Notes: generated by a model from the sequence alone, not told the origin. A DNA stretch of 64,000 bases from Mesobacillus subterraneus (GCF_023715485.1 NZ_JAMBOF010000005.1:1-64000), one strand, 5' to 3'; positions 11,827 through 22,891 are shown, counted from the stretch's first letter. Numbers and translations: made by a program.

Positions 11827-11984
11827 CTTTGGGCAATACTAATTTTGGGAACTATGTATGCTGACAAATTGGCTTTAGGGGATTTATTTTTGGAAATAAT
11901 GAAGAAATAGGTCCCTTGTCGGCCATTTAACACTGGTCCCAATGAAAACAAGCCGATCCATAGAGAATTGAAGGTGTTTAATAG

Positions 11985-12347
11985 ATGAAAAAAGAATTCA
12001 GAGTTAAAAAGAATAAAGAGTTCCAAGAGGCTTTTAAGAAAGGAAAGTCTGTTGCGAACCGGCAATTCGTCGTGTATGTCCTGAAAAAGCCGGAGCAGGA
12101 AAATTTCCGTATCGGACTTTCAGTGAGCAAGAAAATCGGCAATGCCGTCATGCGCAACCAGATCAAAAGATATATCCGCCAATCCTTTCATGAGTTTGAG
12201 GACCGCGTACATACCGGAAATGACTATATCATTATTGCCCGTAAGCCAACCGCAGATATGGGCATGCATGACATAAAGAAAAGCCTGGAGCATGTTTTGA
12301 AGGTCGGGAAGGTTTTGAAGAAGCCGAAAGCTGGAGATAATGGTTGA
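11985..12347 (+). CDS. rnpA: Ribonuclease P protein component
   Basis: Basic 120-residue protein that assists RNase P RNA in maturing tRNA 5' ends. The signature RNxIKRxxR region is visible as [16 protein letters not shown] (around 63-78), with the N-terminal [19 protein letters not shown]. Length is normal. It lies between rpmH and the yidC-type insertase gene as usual. It is notable here because the same window contains damaged tRNA gene copies whose 5' ends would be RNase P substrates if transcribed. Confidence 0.97.
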   Translation: MKKEFRVKKNKEFQEAFKKGKSVANRQFVVYVLKKPEQENFRIGLSVSKKIGNAVMRNQIKRYIRQSFHEFEDRVHTGNDYIIIARKPTADMGMHDIKKSLEHVLKVGKVLKKPKAGDNG

Positions 12348-12515
12348 GGTAAAAATAATTTCTTGATTTGCATTTTTTAAAAGCGCTTCCCTATAAAAAA
12401 TGTTAAAATACACTTGATTGCATATTGCTAGTTTTATGAGGCGAAGTGTACATAAAAATATGGGACAAACACTTGAAATAAATGAACGTTTCGGGAAGTT
12501 AGGAGGAAATGAAGC

Positions 12516-13292
12516 TTGAAAAAAAGAATATTATTGATAATGGGCTTGCTTTTAGTGATGTCCGTACTGACTGGATGTACGGAGTATAACCAGCCGATCA
12601 CACCTGATAGCAAGGGCTTTTGGAATGAATATATCGTTTATCCTTTATCACTGCTGATCGTGAAGATGGCAGAATGGCTCGGAGGCAGCTTCGGTTTTTC
12701 CATTATTGCTGTTACCTTGATTATCCGTTTTGCAATCCTGCCGCTTATGATCAAGCAAACGAGAAGCTCAAAAGCGATGCAGGCATTACAGCCGGAAATG
12801 GCTAAATTAAAGGAAAAATACAGCTCGAAGGACCAGAAGACACAGCAAAAGCTACAGCAAGAAACAATGGCTCTTTTTCAGCAGCATGGTGTTAATCCGC
12901 TGGCAGGATGTTTCCCGCTATTGGTACAGATGCCGATTTTGATTGGTTTCTACCATGCTATTTCAAGAACTAGAGAGATTGCCGAGCATAACTTCATGTG
13001 GTTTGACCTTGGTTCACCTGATCCATTTTACATTCTGCCGGTTGTAGCCGGTATCACTACTTTCATTCAGCAAAAAATGATGATGGCTGGCCAGGAAGGC
13101 AATCCGCAAATGGCAATGATGCTTTGGCTGATGCCGATCATGATCGTTGTTTTTGCCATCAACTTCCCAGCAGCTCTTTCATTGTACTGGGTAGTAGGAA
13201 ATCTATTTATGATTGGTCAAACGTACTTTATTAAAGGGCCGGATCTTAAAAAAGCAAAGGCTGCCGGCAATGCGGGAGGAGCAAAAAAGTGA
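12516..13292 (+). CDS. spoIIIJ: Membrane protein insertase SpoIIIJ/YidC1
   Basis: YidC/Oxa1/Alb3 insertase. A lipoprotein signal peptide with lipobox LTGC (acylated Cys21) starts the protein, and five membrane segments follow. The typical core [20 protein letters not shown] and [17 protein letters not shown] are present. The 258 residues match SpoIIIJ, which in Bacillus supports vegetative insertion and SpoIIIA/SpoIIQ function in the forespore. Translation starts at TTG behind AGGAGG. It overlaps jag by four bases (GTGA), the conserved coupled pair. Confidence 0.96.
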   Translation: MKKRILLIMGLLLVMSVLTGCTEYNQPITPDSKGFWNEYIVYPLSLLIVKMAEWLGGSFGFSIIAVTLIIRFAILPLMIKQTRSSKAMQALQPEMAKLKEKYSSKDQKTQQKLQQETMALFQQHGVNPLAGCFPLLVQMPILIGFYHAISRTREIAEHNFMWFDLGSPDPFYILPVVAGITTFIQQKMMMAGQEGNPQMAMMLWLMPIMIVVFAINFPAALSLYWVVGNLFMIGQTYFIKGPDLKKAKAAGNAGGAKK

Positions 13293-13909
13293 AACAGGTA
13301 ACTGCTACAGGACAAAATGTCGACGAAGCAGTAGAATCCGCTTTAGCTCAATTAAAGACAACCAAAGACCGCACAGAGATTGATGTAATTGATGAAGGCA
13401 AAAAGGGGATTTTTGGACTTTTCGGCACACGACCAGCTGTCGTTAAAGTGACAGTGAAAATTGATGCTGTTGAAGAAGCTGCCAATTATTTGAAAGCAGT
13501 TGGAGACCAATTAGGTGCTCCAATCGAGGTTGAAGTGAAGAGAGAAGGGAAGACCGTACTTTTGACAATGACAGGCGAAAAGATCGCTTTGTTGATTGGA
13601 AAGCGCGGCCAGACGCTGAATTCTCTGCAATTTTTAACTCAACTCGTGATGAACCGTTATTCTGACCAGTATTCCACTGTATTGCTTGATGCCGAGGATT
13701 ACCGGCAGCGCAGGAATGATACGCTTGTGCAGCTTGCCGAACGCCTGGCGCAAAAAGCAGTGAGAACGGGACAGACCGTAGCGCTCGAACCTATGCCTTC
13801 GTATGAACGCAAAGTGATTCATACTGCATTGATGTCAAACAAGAAAATCAAAACATACTCAGATGGCACAGAACCACACAGACATATCGTGATCGCTCCA
13901 TCGAGATAA
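13289..13909 (+). CDS. jag: RNA-binding protein Jag (KhpB/EloR)
   Basis: A 206-residue protein with a Jag_N domain (1-50), a KH-like domain (about 60-135) and an R3H domain near the C terminus ([22 protein letters not shown]). In other Firmicutes it pairs with KhpA and affects cell elongation and division. Its KH motif here appears as [16 protein letters not shown]. The start GTG overlaps the SpoIIIJ stop, implying translational coupling. A strong terminator follows. Confidence 0.95.
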   Translation: MKQVTATGQNVDEAVESALAQLKTTKDRTEIDVIDEGKKGIFGLFGTRPAVVKVTVKIDAVEEAANYLKAVGDQLGAPIEVEVKREGKTVLLTMTGEKIALLIGKRGQTLNSLQFLTQLVMNRYSDQYSTVLLDAEDYRQRRNDTLVQLAERLAQKAVRTGQTVALEPMPSYERKVIHTALMSNKKIKTYSDGTEPHRHIVIAPSR

Positions 13910-13914
13910 TAGTG

Positions 13915-13948
13915 AAAAGCTCCGATTCTTTGCGAATCGGAGCTTTTT
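13915..13948 (+). terminator. Terminator after jag
   Basis: A 12-pair stem AAGCTCCGATTC/GAATCGGAGCTT with a short loop, then six T, directly after jag. Confidence 0.95.
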
Positions 13949-13993
13949 TATGTAACTCTTGAGTCTGCTGGAAAAAATTAAGGAGAATTACCA

Positions 13994-14091
13994 GGTTGCG
14001 GGATTTCGACAAAATGCTGCGGAATAAGCTTAATTATTCGCGGAATTCGAGGCAAAGTTGCGGGATTTCGACAAAAAGTTGCGGAATTTTC
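13994..14091 (+). repeat. Two-unit imperfect repeat after jag
   Basis: The 19-mer TTGCGGGATTTCGACAAAA occurs at 13996 and 14058 (62 bp apart), each followed by a (G)C/TTGCGGAAT block. It is non-coding. The rest of the jag-mnmE gap (14092-14360) holds nothing I can recognise. The form suggests a dispersed intergenic repeat, but only this locus is visible in the window. Confidence 0.55.
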
Positions 14092-14364
14092 AAGGTTTAG
14101 CTCCTGATTTGCAACACTCCTAGGTTTGGTTTCACTTTAATTACCCATTCTGAAACCCTGTAAGTTGTTTTTACCTCGAAGTAGACTTCAATTCATCTTA
14201 CTCACAATTGGCTCTACCAACATCTTGTAAAACTACTTTTTAATCCTATTCCAAACCGTGTCCCCGCGACACCGAGTTTATTGATCCACTCCTTCTTTAA
14301 AATACTATTTTCACTTTTCCACAGCCTGCATGGAATTCAATTATTTCCTCATCTGGTTTTATTG

Positions 14365-14421
14365 TTATTCACATGTGGATAAGTTAAAATTAAAGAAGTG
14401 TATTTAAAAAGTTGTGGATAA
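14365..14421 (+). promoter_or_regulatory. DnaA-box cluster upstream of mnmE
   Basis: TTATTCACA (14365-14373) lies directly against TGTGGATAA (14374-14382), and a second perfect TGTGGATAA lies at 14413-14421. Two perfect boxes and one close match in 57 bp, 3 kb from oriC and 125 bp before mnmE, suggest DnaA binding. The role could be transcriptional control of mnmE or titration of DnaA. Confidence 0.6.
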
Positions 14422-14545
14422 ATTTTAAGAATAAGTATGTGTTTCTTTTTTTCAATAAAATGATGTGGTATTCTAGTAATTTGTAGAAAACAAACTTACG
14501 TAAAAATTAATATAAATAAATTTGAAGTGAAGTGGGGTGAAACAA

Positions 14546-15931
14546 GTGGAATTTGATACGATTGCGGCGATTTCGACGCCGATGGGTGAAGGAGCGATTG
14601 CGATTGTCCGGTTGAGCGGAGATCAGGCTTTCGAAATAGCAGACCGTTTGTTTAAAGGGATGGGAAGCAAGAAGCTTACCGAGGTGGCATCCCATACCAT
14701 CCATTACGGACATCTTATTGATCCGAAAAGCGGACAAGTTGCTGAGGAAGTAATGGTTTCTGTCATGAGAGGCCCGAAAACATTTACGAAGGAAGATGTA
14801 GTCGAAATCAATTGCCATGGGGGTCTTGTTTCTGTAAACCGTGTGCTTCAGCTTGTACTCAATCAGGGAGCAAGGCTGGCGGAGCCGGGGGAATTTACAA
14901 AACGGGCTTTTTTAAATGGACGAATCGACCTTTCGCAGGCTGAGGCCGTCATCGATTTGATCAGGGCGAAAACAGACCGGGCGATGAATCTGGCGCTTGG
15001 ACAGATGGAAGGGCGTTTATCAAGGCTAATACAGAAGCTTCGCCAGGAAATCCTCGAGATCCTTGCACATGTGGAAGTGAACATAGATTATCCGGAGTAT
15101 GATGATGTCGAAGAAATGACCCATAACATGCTTTTGGAAAAAGCGAAGTATGTACAAGGCGAGCTAGAAAAGTTACTGCAGACTTCACAGCAGGGGAAAA
15201 TCCTCAGGGAAGGCCTGTCTACCGTAATTGTAGGCCGTCCGAATGTCGGTAAATCTTCTTTACTTAACAGTCTTGTTCATGAAAATAAAGCGATCGTTAC
15301 TGATATCCCTGGTACGACAAGGGATGTCATTGAGGAATATGTAAATGTTCGCGGAGTGCCATTAAGACTCCTCGATACAGCGGGAATTCGCGAAACCGAA
15401 GATATCGTTGAAAGAATTGGTGTGGAACGTTCACGCCAGGTTCTGAAGGAAGCAGATTTGATTTTACTGGTTCTGAACTATTCGGATGAGCTTTCGGAAG
15501 AGGACAGAAACATTTTCAAAGCAGTCGAAGGCATGGATGTCATTGTTATTGTCAATAAAACGGACCTGCCTCAAAAGATAGATTTGGATGAAGTAAGAGA
15601 GCTTGGGAAGGATTATTCGCTTGTTACGACATCTTTATTAGAAGATAAGGGTGTCGATGAGCTTGAAGAAGCGATTTCCAGCCTGTTCTTCTCCGGTGCG
15701 ATTGAATCCGGGGATCTTACGTACGTTTCGAACAGCCGCCATATTGCGCTTCTTAACCAGGCGGTCAATTCGATTGAGGAAGCGATTAACGGAGTGGAAA
15801 TGGGTACACCAATTGATATTGTTCAGATCGATTTGACGCGTTCATGGGAGCTGCTTGGTGAAATCATCGGTGAAAGTGTCCATGAGAGCCTGATTGACCA
15901 GCTGTTCTCGCAATTCTGTCTTGGAAAATAA
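14546..15931 (+). CDS. mnmE: tRNA modification GTPase MnmE
   Basis: With MnmG it places the (carboxymethyl)aminomethyl group on uridine 34 of certain tRNAs. The N-terminal folate-binding domain starts [22 protein letters not shown]. The GTPase domain has G1 [10 protein letters not shown]2 TTRDV, G3 DTAG and NKTD. The C terminus is the essential FCLGK with catalytic Cys. The GTG at 14546 is preferred because GGGGTGA lies five bases upstream; another in-frame GTG lies nine bases earlier. It is followed by mnmG, its partner, 70 bp downstream. Confidence 0.96.
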   Translation: MEFDTIAAISTPMGEGAIAIVRLSGDQAFEIADRLFKGMGSKKLTEVASHTIHYGHLIDPKSGQVAEEVMVSVMRGPKTFTKEDVVEINCHGGLVSVNRVLQLVLNQGARLAEPGEFTKRAFLNGRIDLSQAEAVIDLIRAKTDRAMNLALGQMEGRLSRLIQKLRQEILEILAHVEVNIDYPEYDDVEEMTHNMLLEKAKYVQGELEKLLQTSQQGKILREGLSTVIVGRPNVGKSSLLNSLVHENKAIVTDIPGTTRDVIEEYVNVRGVPLRLLDTAGIRETEDIVERIGVERSRQVLKEADLILLVLNYSDELSEEDRNIFKAVEGMDVIVIVNKTDLPQKIDLDEVRELGKDYSLVTTSLLEDKGVDELEEAISSLFFSGAIESGDLTYVSNSRHIALLNQAVNSIEEAINGVEMGTPIDIVQIDLTRSWELLGEIIGESVHESLIDQLFSQFCLGK

Positions 15932-16001
15932 TCATTTACTATATACATCATGTGATAAAGTCAGCTGATTGGCAGCGGACTAAATAAAAGGAGGCAGCAG
16001 G

Positions 16002-17891
16002 ATGCAATATGAAGCCGGGAATTTTGATGTGGTTGTAGTCGGTGCCGGACATGCAGGTGTTGAAGCAGCCCTCGCGGCGGCTCGTATGGGCGCGAAAACG
16101 GCAGTGATCACGATCAATCTTGATATGGTTGCATTTATGCCATGTAATCCGTCCATCGGCGGACCTGCAAAGGGAATCGTTGTACGTGAGATCGATGCCC
16201 TTGGCGGTGAAATGGGCCGCAATATTGATAAAACTTACATCCAGATGAGGATGCTGAATACCGGAAAGGGCCCTGCAGTACGTGCATTGCGGGCGCAGGC
16301 TGATAAGTTTGATTATCAGCATGAAATGAAGAAAACACTTGAAAATGAAAAGAACCTGACGATGGTACAGGGTATGGTTGAACGATTGATTGTAGAAGAC
16401 GGCGAATGCAGAGGGGTAGTCACAATGACAGGTGCTGCATACCGCTCAAAAACAGTCGTTATTACGACTGGCACATATTTGCGCGGTGAAATTATCCTCG
16501 GGGAATTGAAATATTCAAGCGGCCCGAATAATCAACAGCCGTCAATCAAGCTTTCGGAGCACCTTGAGGAGCTTGGCTTTGATTTAGTCCGTTTTAAAAC
16601 AGGAACGCCTCCGCGTGTGCATAGCGATACAATCGATTATGAAAAGACAGAAATCCAGCCTGGTGACGATGTCCACCGTGCGTTTTCTTATGAAACAACA
16701 AAGTATATTACGGACCAGCTTCCATGCTGGCTGACTTATACAAATGAGCGCACTCATCAATTGATCGACGAGAATCTGCATCGTTCCCCGATGTATTCAG
16801 GAATGATCAAAGGTACAGGACCGCGCTATTGCCCGTCTATTGAAGATAAAGTCGTACGATTTAACGATAAGCCGCGCCACCAAATTTTCCTTGAGCCAGA
16901 AGGAAGGAATACTCAGGAAGTGTATGTACAGGGGCTATCCACTAGCTTGCCGGAGGATGTTCAGCAGAGAATCCTACAGACAATCCCTGGCCTTGAAAAA
17001 GTCCAGATGATGAGGGCAGGTTACGCAATTGAATATGATGCTGTCGTGCCGACCCAGCTTTGGCCGACACTTGAGACGAAAAAAGTGAAGAACCTTTATA
17101 CGGCAGGCCAAATTAATGGTACTTCAGGTTATGAAGAGGCAGCAGGCCAGGGACTTATGGCCGGTATCAATGCAGGAAGAAGGGCATTGGGCAAGGAAGA
17201 AGTCATCTTCAGCAGGGCAGATGCTTACATCGGTGTTCTTATTGATGACCTTGTTACTAAAGGAACGAATGAACCATACCGTTTATTGACTTCGCGTGCA
17301 GAATACCGTTTGCTTCTCCGTCATGACAATGCGGACCTTCGTTTGACAGACAGGGGATATGAGCTTGGCTTGATTCCTGAAGAGCGCTACCAGAAGTTTT
17401 TGGCGAAAAAAGAAGCCGTCGAAGCGGAGAAGGAACGCCTGCGCTCCATCATTATTAAGCCTTCGGCAGGGGTTCAGGAATTGATCCGTTCGATGGGAGG
17501 AAGCGAATTGAAGGATGGAATTCGTGCTTCTGACCTTCTTAAGCGTCCGGAAGTTTCATATGAGCATATTAAACAGCTTGTTCCTGCGGATGTTGAATTG
17601 GATTTTGACACGGCAGAACAAACAGAAATACAGATCAAGTACGAGGGGTATATTGAAAAATCCCTACAGCAGGTAGAACGTCTGAAGAAAATGGAAGATA
17701 AAAAAATCCCTGAGAATATCGATTATGATGCGATTTCAAGTCTTGCGACTGAAGCCCGCCAAAAGCTGAAGGATGTCCGTCCGCTTACTTTGGCTCAGGC
17801 ATCCCGGATTTCAGGAGTAAATCCAGCGGATATTTCGATTTTGCTCGTTTACTTGGAGCAGGGACGCATCGCGCGCATTTCCAGCAATTAA
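16002..17891 (+). CDS. mnmG: tRNA uridine-34 modification enzyme MnmG
   Basis: FAD- and NADH-dependent partner of MnmE. The 629 residues start with the FAD-binding [10 protein letters not shown] (14-23), followed by [11 protein letters not shown] and, further on, the family block [15 protein letters not shown]. The C-terminal domain that contacts MnmE and tRNA is complete. AGGAGGCAG precedes the ATG. It is in an operon with mnmE and rsmG (30-bp gap), as in B. subtilis. Confidence 0.98.
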   Translation: MQYEAGNFDVVVVGAGHAGVEAALAAARMGAKTAVITINLDMVAFMPCNPSIGGPAKGIVVREIDALGGEMGRNIDKTYIQMRMLNTGKGPAVRALRAQADKFDYQHEMKKTLENEKNLTMVQGMVERLIVEDGECRGVVTMTGAAYRSKTVVITTGTYLRGEIILGELKYSSGPNNQQPSIKLSEHLEELGFDLVRFKTGTPPRVHSDTIDYEKTEIQPGDDVHRAFSYETTKYITDQLPCWLTYTNERTHQLIDENLHRSPMYSGMIKGTGPRYCPSIEDKVVRFNDKPRHQIFLEPEGRNTQEVYVQGLSTSLPEDVQQRILQTIPGLEKVQMMRAGYAIEYDAVVPTQLWPTLETKKVKNLYTAGQINGTSGYEEAAGQGLMAGINAGRRALGKEEVIFSRADAYIGVLIDDLVTKGTNEPYRLLTSRAEYRLLLRHDNADLRLTDRGYELGLIPEERYQKFLAKKEAVEAEKERLRSIIIKPSAGVQELIRSMGGSELKDGIRASDLLKRPEVSYEHIKQLVPADVELDFDTAEQTEIQIKYEGYIEKSLQQVERLKKMEDKKIPENIDYDAISSLATEARQKLKDVRPLTLAQASRISGVNPADISILLVYLEQGRIARISSN

Positions 17892-17921
17892 TCCAGCAGC
17901 AAGGACAGAAAGGGTTGGCTT

Positions 17922-18638
17922 ATGAATACAGATCAATTTAAATTAATGCTTGCCGAGAAGGGGATCGATCTTTCTCCAAAACAAATGGAGCAGTATGAAA
18001 AATACTATCATTTGCTCGTCGAGTGGAACGAAAAGATGAATTTAACTGCAATAACTGAAAAACCTGAAGTGTATTTAAAGCATTTCTACGATTCCATTTC
18101 TGCAGCTTTCTATTTTGATTTCAATAAGCCGCTCAATTTGTGTGATGTTGGGGCTGGAGCGGGTTTTCCGAGCATTCCGTTAAAAATAGCATTTCCGGAA
18201 TTAAGAGTGACGATTGTTGATTCCTTGAATAAGCGGATTACTTTCCTGGAGCATCTGTCAAAAGAGCTTGGGCTTGAAAATACGACATTTATCCATGATC
18301 GGGCAGAAACGTTTGGAAAAAATCCTGCTCATCGCGAAAAATATCAAGTCGTGATTGCCAGAGCAGTAGCCAGAATGTCCGTATTGAGCGAGCTTTGTCT
18401 GCCATTGGTTAAGGTAGGCGGGACATTTGTGGCTATGAAAGGAAACCAGGCTGGCGAGGAGCTTCAGGTTGGTGAAAAAGCAATCAAGGTGCTGGGCGGG
18501 GAATTGGAATCAGTACATTCCTTCAAGCTCCCCGTGGAAGAAAGCGAACGGAATATTTTAATCATAAAAAAACAAAAGCCAACACCTAAGCTATATCCTA
18601 GAAAACCGGGAACTCCAAATAAAACGCCAATAGAATAG
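17922..18638 (+). CDS. rsmG: 16S rRNA (guanine-527-N7) methyltransferase RsmG
   Basis: S-adenosylmethionine-dependent methyltransferase acting on G527 of 16S rRNA. Its loss gives low-level streptomycin resistance in Bacillus. The 238 residues contain the SAM-binding loop [15 protein letters not shown] and the family start [23 protein letters not shown]. It is the last gene of the mnmE-mnmG-rsmG run, and no clear terminator follows before the repeat-rich gap. Confidence 0.97.
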   Translation: MNTDQFKLMLAEKGIDLSPKQMEQYEKYYHLLVEWNEKMNLTAITEKPEVYLKHFYDSISAAFYFDFNKPLNLCDVGAGAGFPSIPLKIAFPELRVTIVDSLNKRITFLEHLSKELGLENTTFIHDRAETFGKNPAHREKYQVVIARAVARMSVLSELCLPLVKVGGTFVAMKGNQAGEELQVGEKAIKVLGGELESVHSFKLPVEESERNILIIKKQKPTPKLYPRKPGTPNKTPIE

Positions 18639-19097
18639 AGTCTCCTGATTCAGTTTCTGCGCCTGCAGGTCGATGTGCTGCTGTATGGGCAGTTCTGGTC
18701 CAAAATATCGTGCTTGCGCTTTTTGTCCTAATCCAGGCTTCAGCGCATAGCCAGTTTTCATCCGTGATTTTGCTACTTCGAGTATCTTGCGAGAAGCGTC
18801 AGCTTTGAGCAGCTCGGGTCATAAGCCGCCCCTTCAGAAGAATTTTCTAAGGAGCTGGCTGCTCCCACGGCTGTCGCCGCGTCGCAAGGCTTTCGATGAT
18901 GTAGATTCGGGGAAGTAGCCTGGCTGGGGAACTGCCTCCTCGCAGGTCGGCTTATGCCTGTCGGGGCTGACCAATGCGCTTATGCTTTTTGGTCTATTTT
19001 GAATATTAATTTTAGTTTATAATAGAGTCTATAGGCAGGAACTTGTCATTTTTATAGAGAATATGTAATAGGGAGTTCATAAAGGTGGTGTAGGGTG
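18639..19097. repeat. Gene-free gap with degenerate family 1 repeat
   Basis: No convincing reading frame. The GC content is higher than in neighbouring gaps. The stretch 18950-18993 (GGTCGGCTTATGCCTGTCGG, then GGCTGACCAATGCGCTTATG) matches the end of dispersed repeat family 1 (compare 30675-30716). The longer body from about 18700 may be a rearranged or composite copy, because motifs such as GCGAGAAGCGTCAGC resemble the family's internal hairpins. The last 100 bp before noc are AT-rich and should hold its promoter. Confidence 0.5.
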
Positions 19098-19997
19098 ATG
19101 AAGCCTTCTTTTTCGCGCTTTTTTGGCCTTGGGGAAAAGGAAAAGGAAAAAGAACGGAACGAAGTGGAAGAACAGAACCAAGTGGAGGAACAGACAGTTG
19201 AGGATCTTGACATCGTTGAGAACGAAGAAATAAGGAAAATCCCAATTGACCATATTACTCCAAATAGATACCAGCCAAGAACTGTATTTGACGATGAAAA
19301 AATTGAAGAATTGGCCCGTACCATTCACATACATGGAGTAATCCAGCCAATCGTCGTCCGTGAATACGATCACGATAAATTCGAAATCATTGCCGGGGAA
19401 CGCCGCTGGCGGGCAATGAAAAAGCTAGAGTGGGAAGAAGTTCCGGCAATCGTCAAAAATCTATCTGATTCAGAAACAGCGTCAGTTGCATTGATCGAGA
19501 ATCTTCAGCGTGAGGAATTATCCCCGATTGAAGAAGCAATGGCGTATGGGAAATTGCTGGAAATTCATAATCTTACCCAGGAGGCGCTTGCGCAAAGATT
19601 GGGTAAAGGTCAATCGACAGTTGCGAATAAGCTTAGATTGCTTAAGCTTCCTCAGGAAGTCCAGGATGCACTTTTGAATAAACTGATTACTGAGCGACAT
19701 GCGCGTTCATTGATTCCATTGAAAAATCCGCAGCTGCAGGTACAGCTTTTGGAAGAGATCATTGAGAAGTCACTGAATGTAAAGCAGACTGAAGAACGTG
19801 TGGTCAAGATTTTGAGCCATAATGATGAAAAGCCTAAACCGAAGCGGAAGGCGTTCAGCAAGGACATGCGGATTGCGGTCAATACCATTCGCCAATCCTT
19901 AACAATGGTATCTGACAGCGGGATCAATCTCGCTTCTGAAGAAGAAGAGTTTGAGGATTTTTACCAATTCACGATTCGTATACCGAAAAAGAAATAA
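19098..19997 (+). CDS. noc: Nucleoid occlusion protein Noc
   Basis: ParB-family DNA-binding protein that blocks septation over the nucleoid by binding Noc boxes and the membrane. The N terminus [20 protein letters not shown] matches the amphipathic membrane-targeting helix of Noc. A charged linker, the ParB-like CTPase domain ([20 protein letters not shown]) and a helix-turn-helix ([20 protein letters not shown]) follow. A GTG precedes the ATG by one codon; the ATG fits the B. subtilis start better. It lies upstream of soj-spo0J, its paralogous neighbour, as in B. subtilis. Confidence 0.95.
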   Translation: MKPSFSRFFGLGEKEKEKERNEVEEQNQVEEQTVEDLDIVENEEIRKIPIDHITPNRYQPRTVFDDEKIEELARTIHIHGVIQPIVVREYDHDKFEIIAGERRWRAMKKLEWEEVPAIVKNLSDSETASVALIENLQREELSPIEEAMAYGKLLEIHNLTQEALAQRLGKGQSTVANKLRLLKLPQEVQDALLNKLITERHARSLIPLKNPQLQVQLLEEIIEKSLNVKQTEERVVKILSHNDEKPKPKRKAFSKDMRIAVNTIRQSLTMVSDSGINLASEEEEFEDFYQFTIRIPKKK

Positions 19998-20006
19998 CAT
20001 TAATGA

Positions 20007-20040
20007 AAGTGAAGGACAGCTGTCCTTCGCTTTTTTTTTT
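20007..20040 (+). terminator. Terminator after noc
   Basis: GTGAAGGACAG pairs with CTGTCCTTCGC (one G-U pair) and is followed by ten T. Confidence 0.92.
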
Positions 20041-20340
20041 GCATTTCTATTAAATGAAAATCTTCAAATTTTGGGGGATAGCCGGCGGAAAACGAGTGAA
20101 TTTCCCGAGTATCTTAAAAGAAGACACCAAGGTTAAATAGAGAAATATTACTGCATTATTTCTTTTTCAGAAAAATTCTATCAACATTCTTAATTCATGA
20201 TAAAATAGAATACATGATTGCTTTTTCGGGTTCGAAGGAGTTAATTCCTTCATTGAACGGCGGAAAAGTCTATTTTATTAGTATTTTTTGCTTGGAAAAA
20301 CTATATAAGTTATTTTATGGGTTTGAAAGTAGGTGACAAA
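20041..20340. other. noc-soj intergenic region
   Basis: 300 bp without a gene. It is AT-rich, with a possible -10 (GATAAAATA) around 20197-20206 that could drive soj-spo0J. No repeat or further structure was recognised. Confidence 0.4.
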
Positions 20341-21102
20341 GTGGGAAAAATTATTGCGATTGCGAATCAAAAAGGCGGAGTTGGAAAGACAACAACCTCT
20401 GTTAATCTGGGTGCATGCCTTGCATACATAGGAAAAAAAGTGCTTCTCGTCGATACAGATCCTCAGGGAAATGCGACAAGTGGTGTTGGAATTGATAAAG
20501 CTGACGTAGAACAATGCATTTATGATGTCCTCGTTGATGATGTCGAGGCCAATAAGGTGATCCATCCGACTTCTGTTGAGAACCTGTTTACGATTCCTGC
20601 AACGATCCAGCTCGCAGGGGCAGAAATAGAGCTTGTTCCGACCATCTCAAGGGAAGTGCGCTTGAAGCGAGCGCTCGAAGAAGTTAAAGATAACTTTGAT
20701 TATATATTGATTGATTGTCCGCCATCCTTGGGATTACTGACGCTGAATGCTTTGACCGCTTCTGATGCAGTCATTATCCCGGTCCAGTGTGAGTACTATG
20801 CACTCGAAGGGCTGAGCCAGCTTCTTAATACAGTTCGCCTAGTCCAGAAGCATTTGAACCAGGACTTAAAAATAGAAGGTGTATTGCTGACCATGCTTGA
20901 TGCGCGTACGAATTTAGGTCTGCAAGTAATCGAGGAAGTAAAGAAATACTTCCAAGACAAGGTTTATAAAACCATAATTCCACGGAATGTCCGTCTAAGT
21001 GAAGCTCCCAGCCATGGTGAGCCAATTATCATTTATGATCCGAAGTCCCGCGGGGCCGAGGTTTACTTAGATCTTGCAAAGGAAGTGGTTGCAAATGGCT
21101 AA
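20341..21102 (+). CDS. soj: Chromosome partitioning ATPase Soj (ParA)
   Basis: Deviant Walker A ATPase that works with Spo0J in origin segregation and modulates DnaA. From the GTG at 20341 the protein is 253 residues, as in B. subtilis, starting MGKIIAIANQKGGVGKTTTS with Walker A KGGVGKTT at 10-17. AGGTGAC lies just upstream of this GTG. A longer frame back to 20317 has no ribosome site. The 3' end overlaps spo0J by eight bases. Confidence 0.97.
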   Translation: MGKIIAIANQKGGVGKTTTSVNLGACLAYIGKKVLLVDTDPQGNATSGVGIDKADVEQCIYDVLVDDVEANKVIHPTSVENLFTIPATIQLAGAEIELVPTISREVRLKRALEEVKDNFDYILIDCPPSLGLLTLNALTASDAVIIPVQCEYYALEGLSQLLNTVRLVQKHLNQDLKIEGVLLTMLDARTNLGLQVIEEVKKYFQDKVYKTIIPRNVRLSEAPSHGEPIIIYDPKSRGAEVYLDLAKEVVANG

Positions 21103-21943
21103 AGGCTTAGGAAAAGGATTGAATGCTTTCTTTAACATGGAAGCTGATAAAGAAGAGAAGGTCCAGGAAATAAGCATTAATGAAATAAGGCCGAATCCTT
21201 ATCAACCGCGGAAAGTTTTCCAAAAAGAAGCGATAGAAGAATTGAAGCTGTCCATCCAGGAACACGGAATCCTTCAGCCAATCATTGTGAGAAAAACAAT
21301 CAAGGGATTTGAAATCGTCGTTGGTGAAAGACGCTTCCGAGCGGCAAAAGAAGCTAAACTTGAAACTGTCCCTGCTGTTGTCCGTGAATTTAACGAGCAG
21401 CAGATGATGGAACTTGCGGTACTTGAAAACCTGCAGCGAGAAGACCTGAACCCAATTGAAGAGGGGATTGCTTATCAGACTTTGATCGAGAAGCTGAAGC
21501 TTACGCAGGAAGAATTGGCCAAGAGACTCGGAAAAAGCAGACCGCATTTAGCGAACCATATCCGCCTGTTGTCATTGCCGCCAAAAATCCAGCAGCTCAT
21601 TTCAGATGGCAAGATTTCAATGGGGCATGGACGCGCGCTGCTTGGCTTAAGAAAGAAGGACAAACTGCCGGTCCTTGTGGAAAAAACCCTCAAAGAAGGA
21701 TTGAATGTCCGTCAGCTGGAGCAGCTGATCCAGCAAATGAACGAAATTGTTCCACGTGAAACATCAAAACCGAAAGAAACAAAAGACGTGTTTATCCGTG
21801 AACGGGAAACCTCGCTTCGCGAGCGGTTCGGCACGACTGTCAATATCAAGCAATCCAAAAATAAAGGGAAAATTGAAATCGAGTTTTTCTCAAAAGATGA
21901 TCTTAATAGGATCCTGGAACTTTTGGACCAGCAAAACTCCTAA
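21095..21943 (+). CDS. spo0J: Chromosome partitioning protein Spo0J (ParB)
   Basis: CTP-dependent DNA clamp that loads at parS, spreads, and recruits SMC condensin. The ATG at 21095 gives 282 residues, the B. subtilis length, starting MAKGLGKGLNAFFN. It shows the ParB box motifs RPNPYQPR and GERRFRAAKEA, and the helix-turn-helix TQEELAKRLGKSRPHLANHI. It carries a parS site inside its own coding sequence. It overlaps the end of soj, so the two are translationally coupled. Confidence 0.97.
   Translation: MAKGLGKGLNAFFNMEADKEEKVQEISINEIRPNPYQPRKVFQKEAIEELKLSIQEHGILQPIIVRKTIKGFEIVVGERRFRAAKEAKLETVPAVVREFNEQQMMELAVLENLQREDLNPIEEGIAYQTLIEKLKLTQEELAKRLGKSRPHLANHIRLLSLPPKIQQLISDGKISMGHGRALLGLRKKDKLPVLVEKTLKEGLNVRQLEQLIQQMNEIVPRETSKPKETKDVFIRERETSLRERFGTTVNIKQSKNKGKIEIEFFSKDDLNRILELLDQQNS
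21748..21763 (+). promoter_or_regulatory. parS site in spo0J
   Basis: TGTTCCACGTGAAACA, a perfect match to the Spo0J-binding consensus TGTTNCACGTGAAACA, inside spo0J. B. subtilis has a parS at the same place. Confidence 0.97.
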
Positions 21944-21970
21944 GCTATCAATATGATGGCTTCTTTTTTT
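21942..21970 (+). terminator. Terminator after spo0J
   Basis: AAGCTATC pairs with GATGGCTT (one G-U) across a five-base loop and is followed by CTTTTTTT. It overlaps the stop codon. Confidence 0.8.
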
Positions 21971-22128
21971 AATAGTTTTGTTGGAATTTCATTTTGAAAG
22001 CTTCTTAAAAAGGCTGTGGGGATAAGTCAGAAAAAAGCTTTTGTAGAACAGAATTCCCACTCCACAAGCTCTAAAATCAACATTGAATACTACCCTTCCA
22101 AATAAATAATAAAAAATAGGTGAAAGAA

Positions 22129-22839
22129 ATGTTTTTACTTGGCACCATTGTAAATGGATTATTGATTATCATCGGAACATTGCTGGGAAGGCTTTTGACG
22201 AGGATTCCTGAAAACATGAAGGCGACTGTCATGCATGGTATTGGCCTATCAGTAATTGTATTAGGGTTGCAAATGGGCTTTAAGAGTGCCAATTTCCTGA
22301 TTGTTATTTTAAGCCTTGTAATAGGAGCGGTCCTGGGAGAAGCCTGGAAGCTGGAAGATAAGCTCAATTCAGTTGGTGACTGGCTTGAACGCAGGCTGGG
22401 ATCCAAAGGGGAAGGCAGCATATCGCAGGGATTTGTTACGGCTACGCTTATTTTTGTCATCGGTGCGATGGCGATTATCGGCGCTTTGGATAGCGGTATT
22501 CGCGGCGATCATGATGTCCTTTATACGAAGGCGATCATTGACGGCTTTACTGCATTGATCCTCACAACAACACTAGGAATAGGTGTCCTTTTTTCAGCCA
22601 TACCAGTCATGCTGTATCAGGGAATAATCGCTTTATTTGCGACACAAATTGATAAGCTGATTCCACAAGCACTGATGGACAGCTTCATCCTGGAGATGAC
22701 CGCTACAGGGGGCGTAATGATTTTAGCTATTGGTTTGAACCTGATTGGATTGACAAAAATCAGGGTTGCGAACCTTCTTCCAGGGATCCTGGTGACAGCT
22801 ATACTTGTCACCATTACTCATTACATGATAGGCGTGTGA
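22129..22839 (+). CDS. DUF554 family membrane protein
   Basis: A 236-residue polytopic membrane protein of the DUF554 family (relatives YdfK and YqgA), with about seven predicted membrane segments. The typical features are GTIVNGLLIIIGTLLGRLL at the start, GIGLSVIVLGLQMGF, the conserved DSGIRGDHDVLYTKAIIDGF loop and a glycine-rich end. The ATG at 22129 follows AGGTGAAAG. Function is unknown; transport has been suggested for the family. It is convergent with yyaC across a shared terminator. Confidence 0.9.
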   Translation: MFLLGTIVNGLLIIIGTLLGRLLTRIPENMKATVMHGIGLSVIVLGLQMGFKSANFLIVILSLVIGAVLGEAWKLEDKLNSVGDWLERRLGSKGEGSISQGFVTATLIFVIGAMAIIGALDSGIRGDHDVLYTKAIIDGFTALILTTTLGIGVLFSAIPVMLYQGIIALFATQIDKLIPQALMDSFILEMTATGGVMILAIGLNLIGLTKIRVANLLPGILVTAILVTITHYMIGV

Positions 22840-22853
22840 TTTGACTGGCACAT

Positions 22854-22891
22854 AAAAAGGAAGGAATCATTGAATTGATCCTTCCTTTTTA
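22854..22891. terminator. Bidirectional terminator between DUF554 gene and yyaC
   Basis: A perfect AAAAAGGAAGGA/TCCTTCCTTTTT stem with T runs on both strands, between two convergent genes. Confidence 0.92.
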
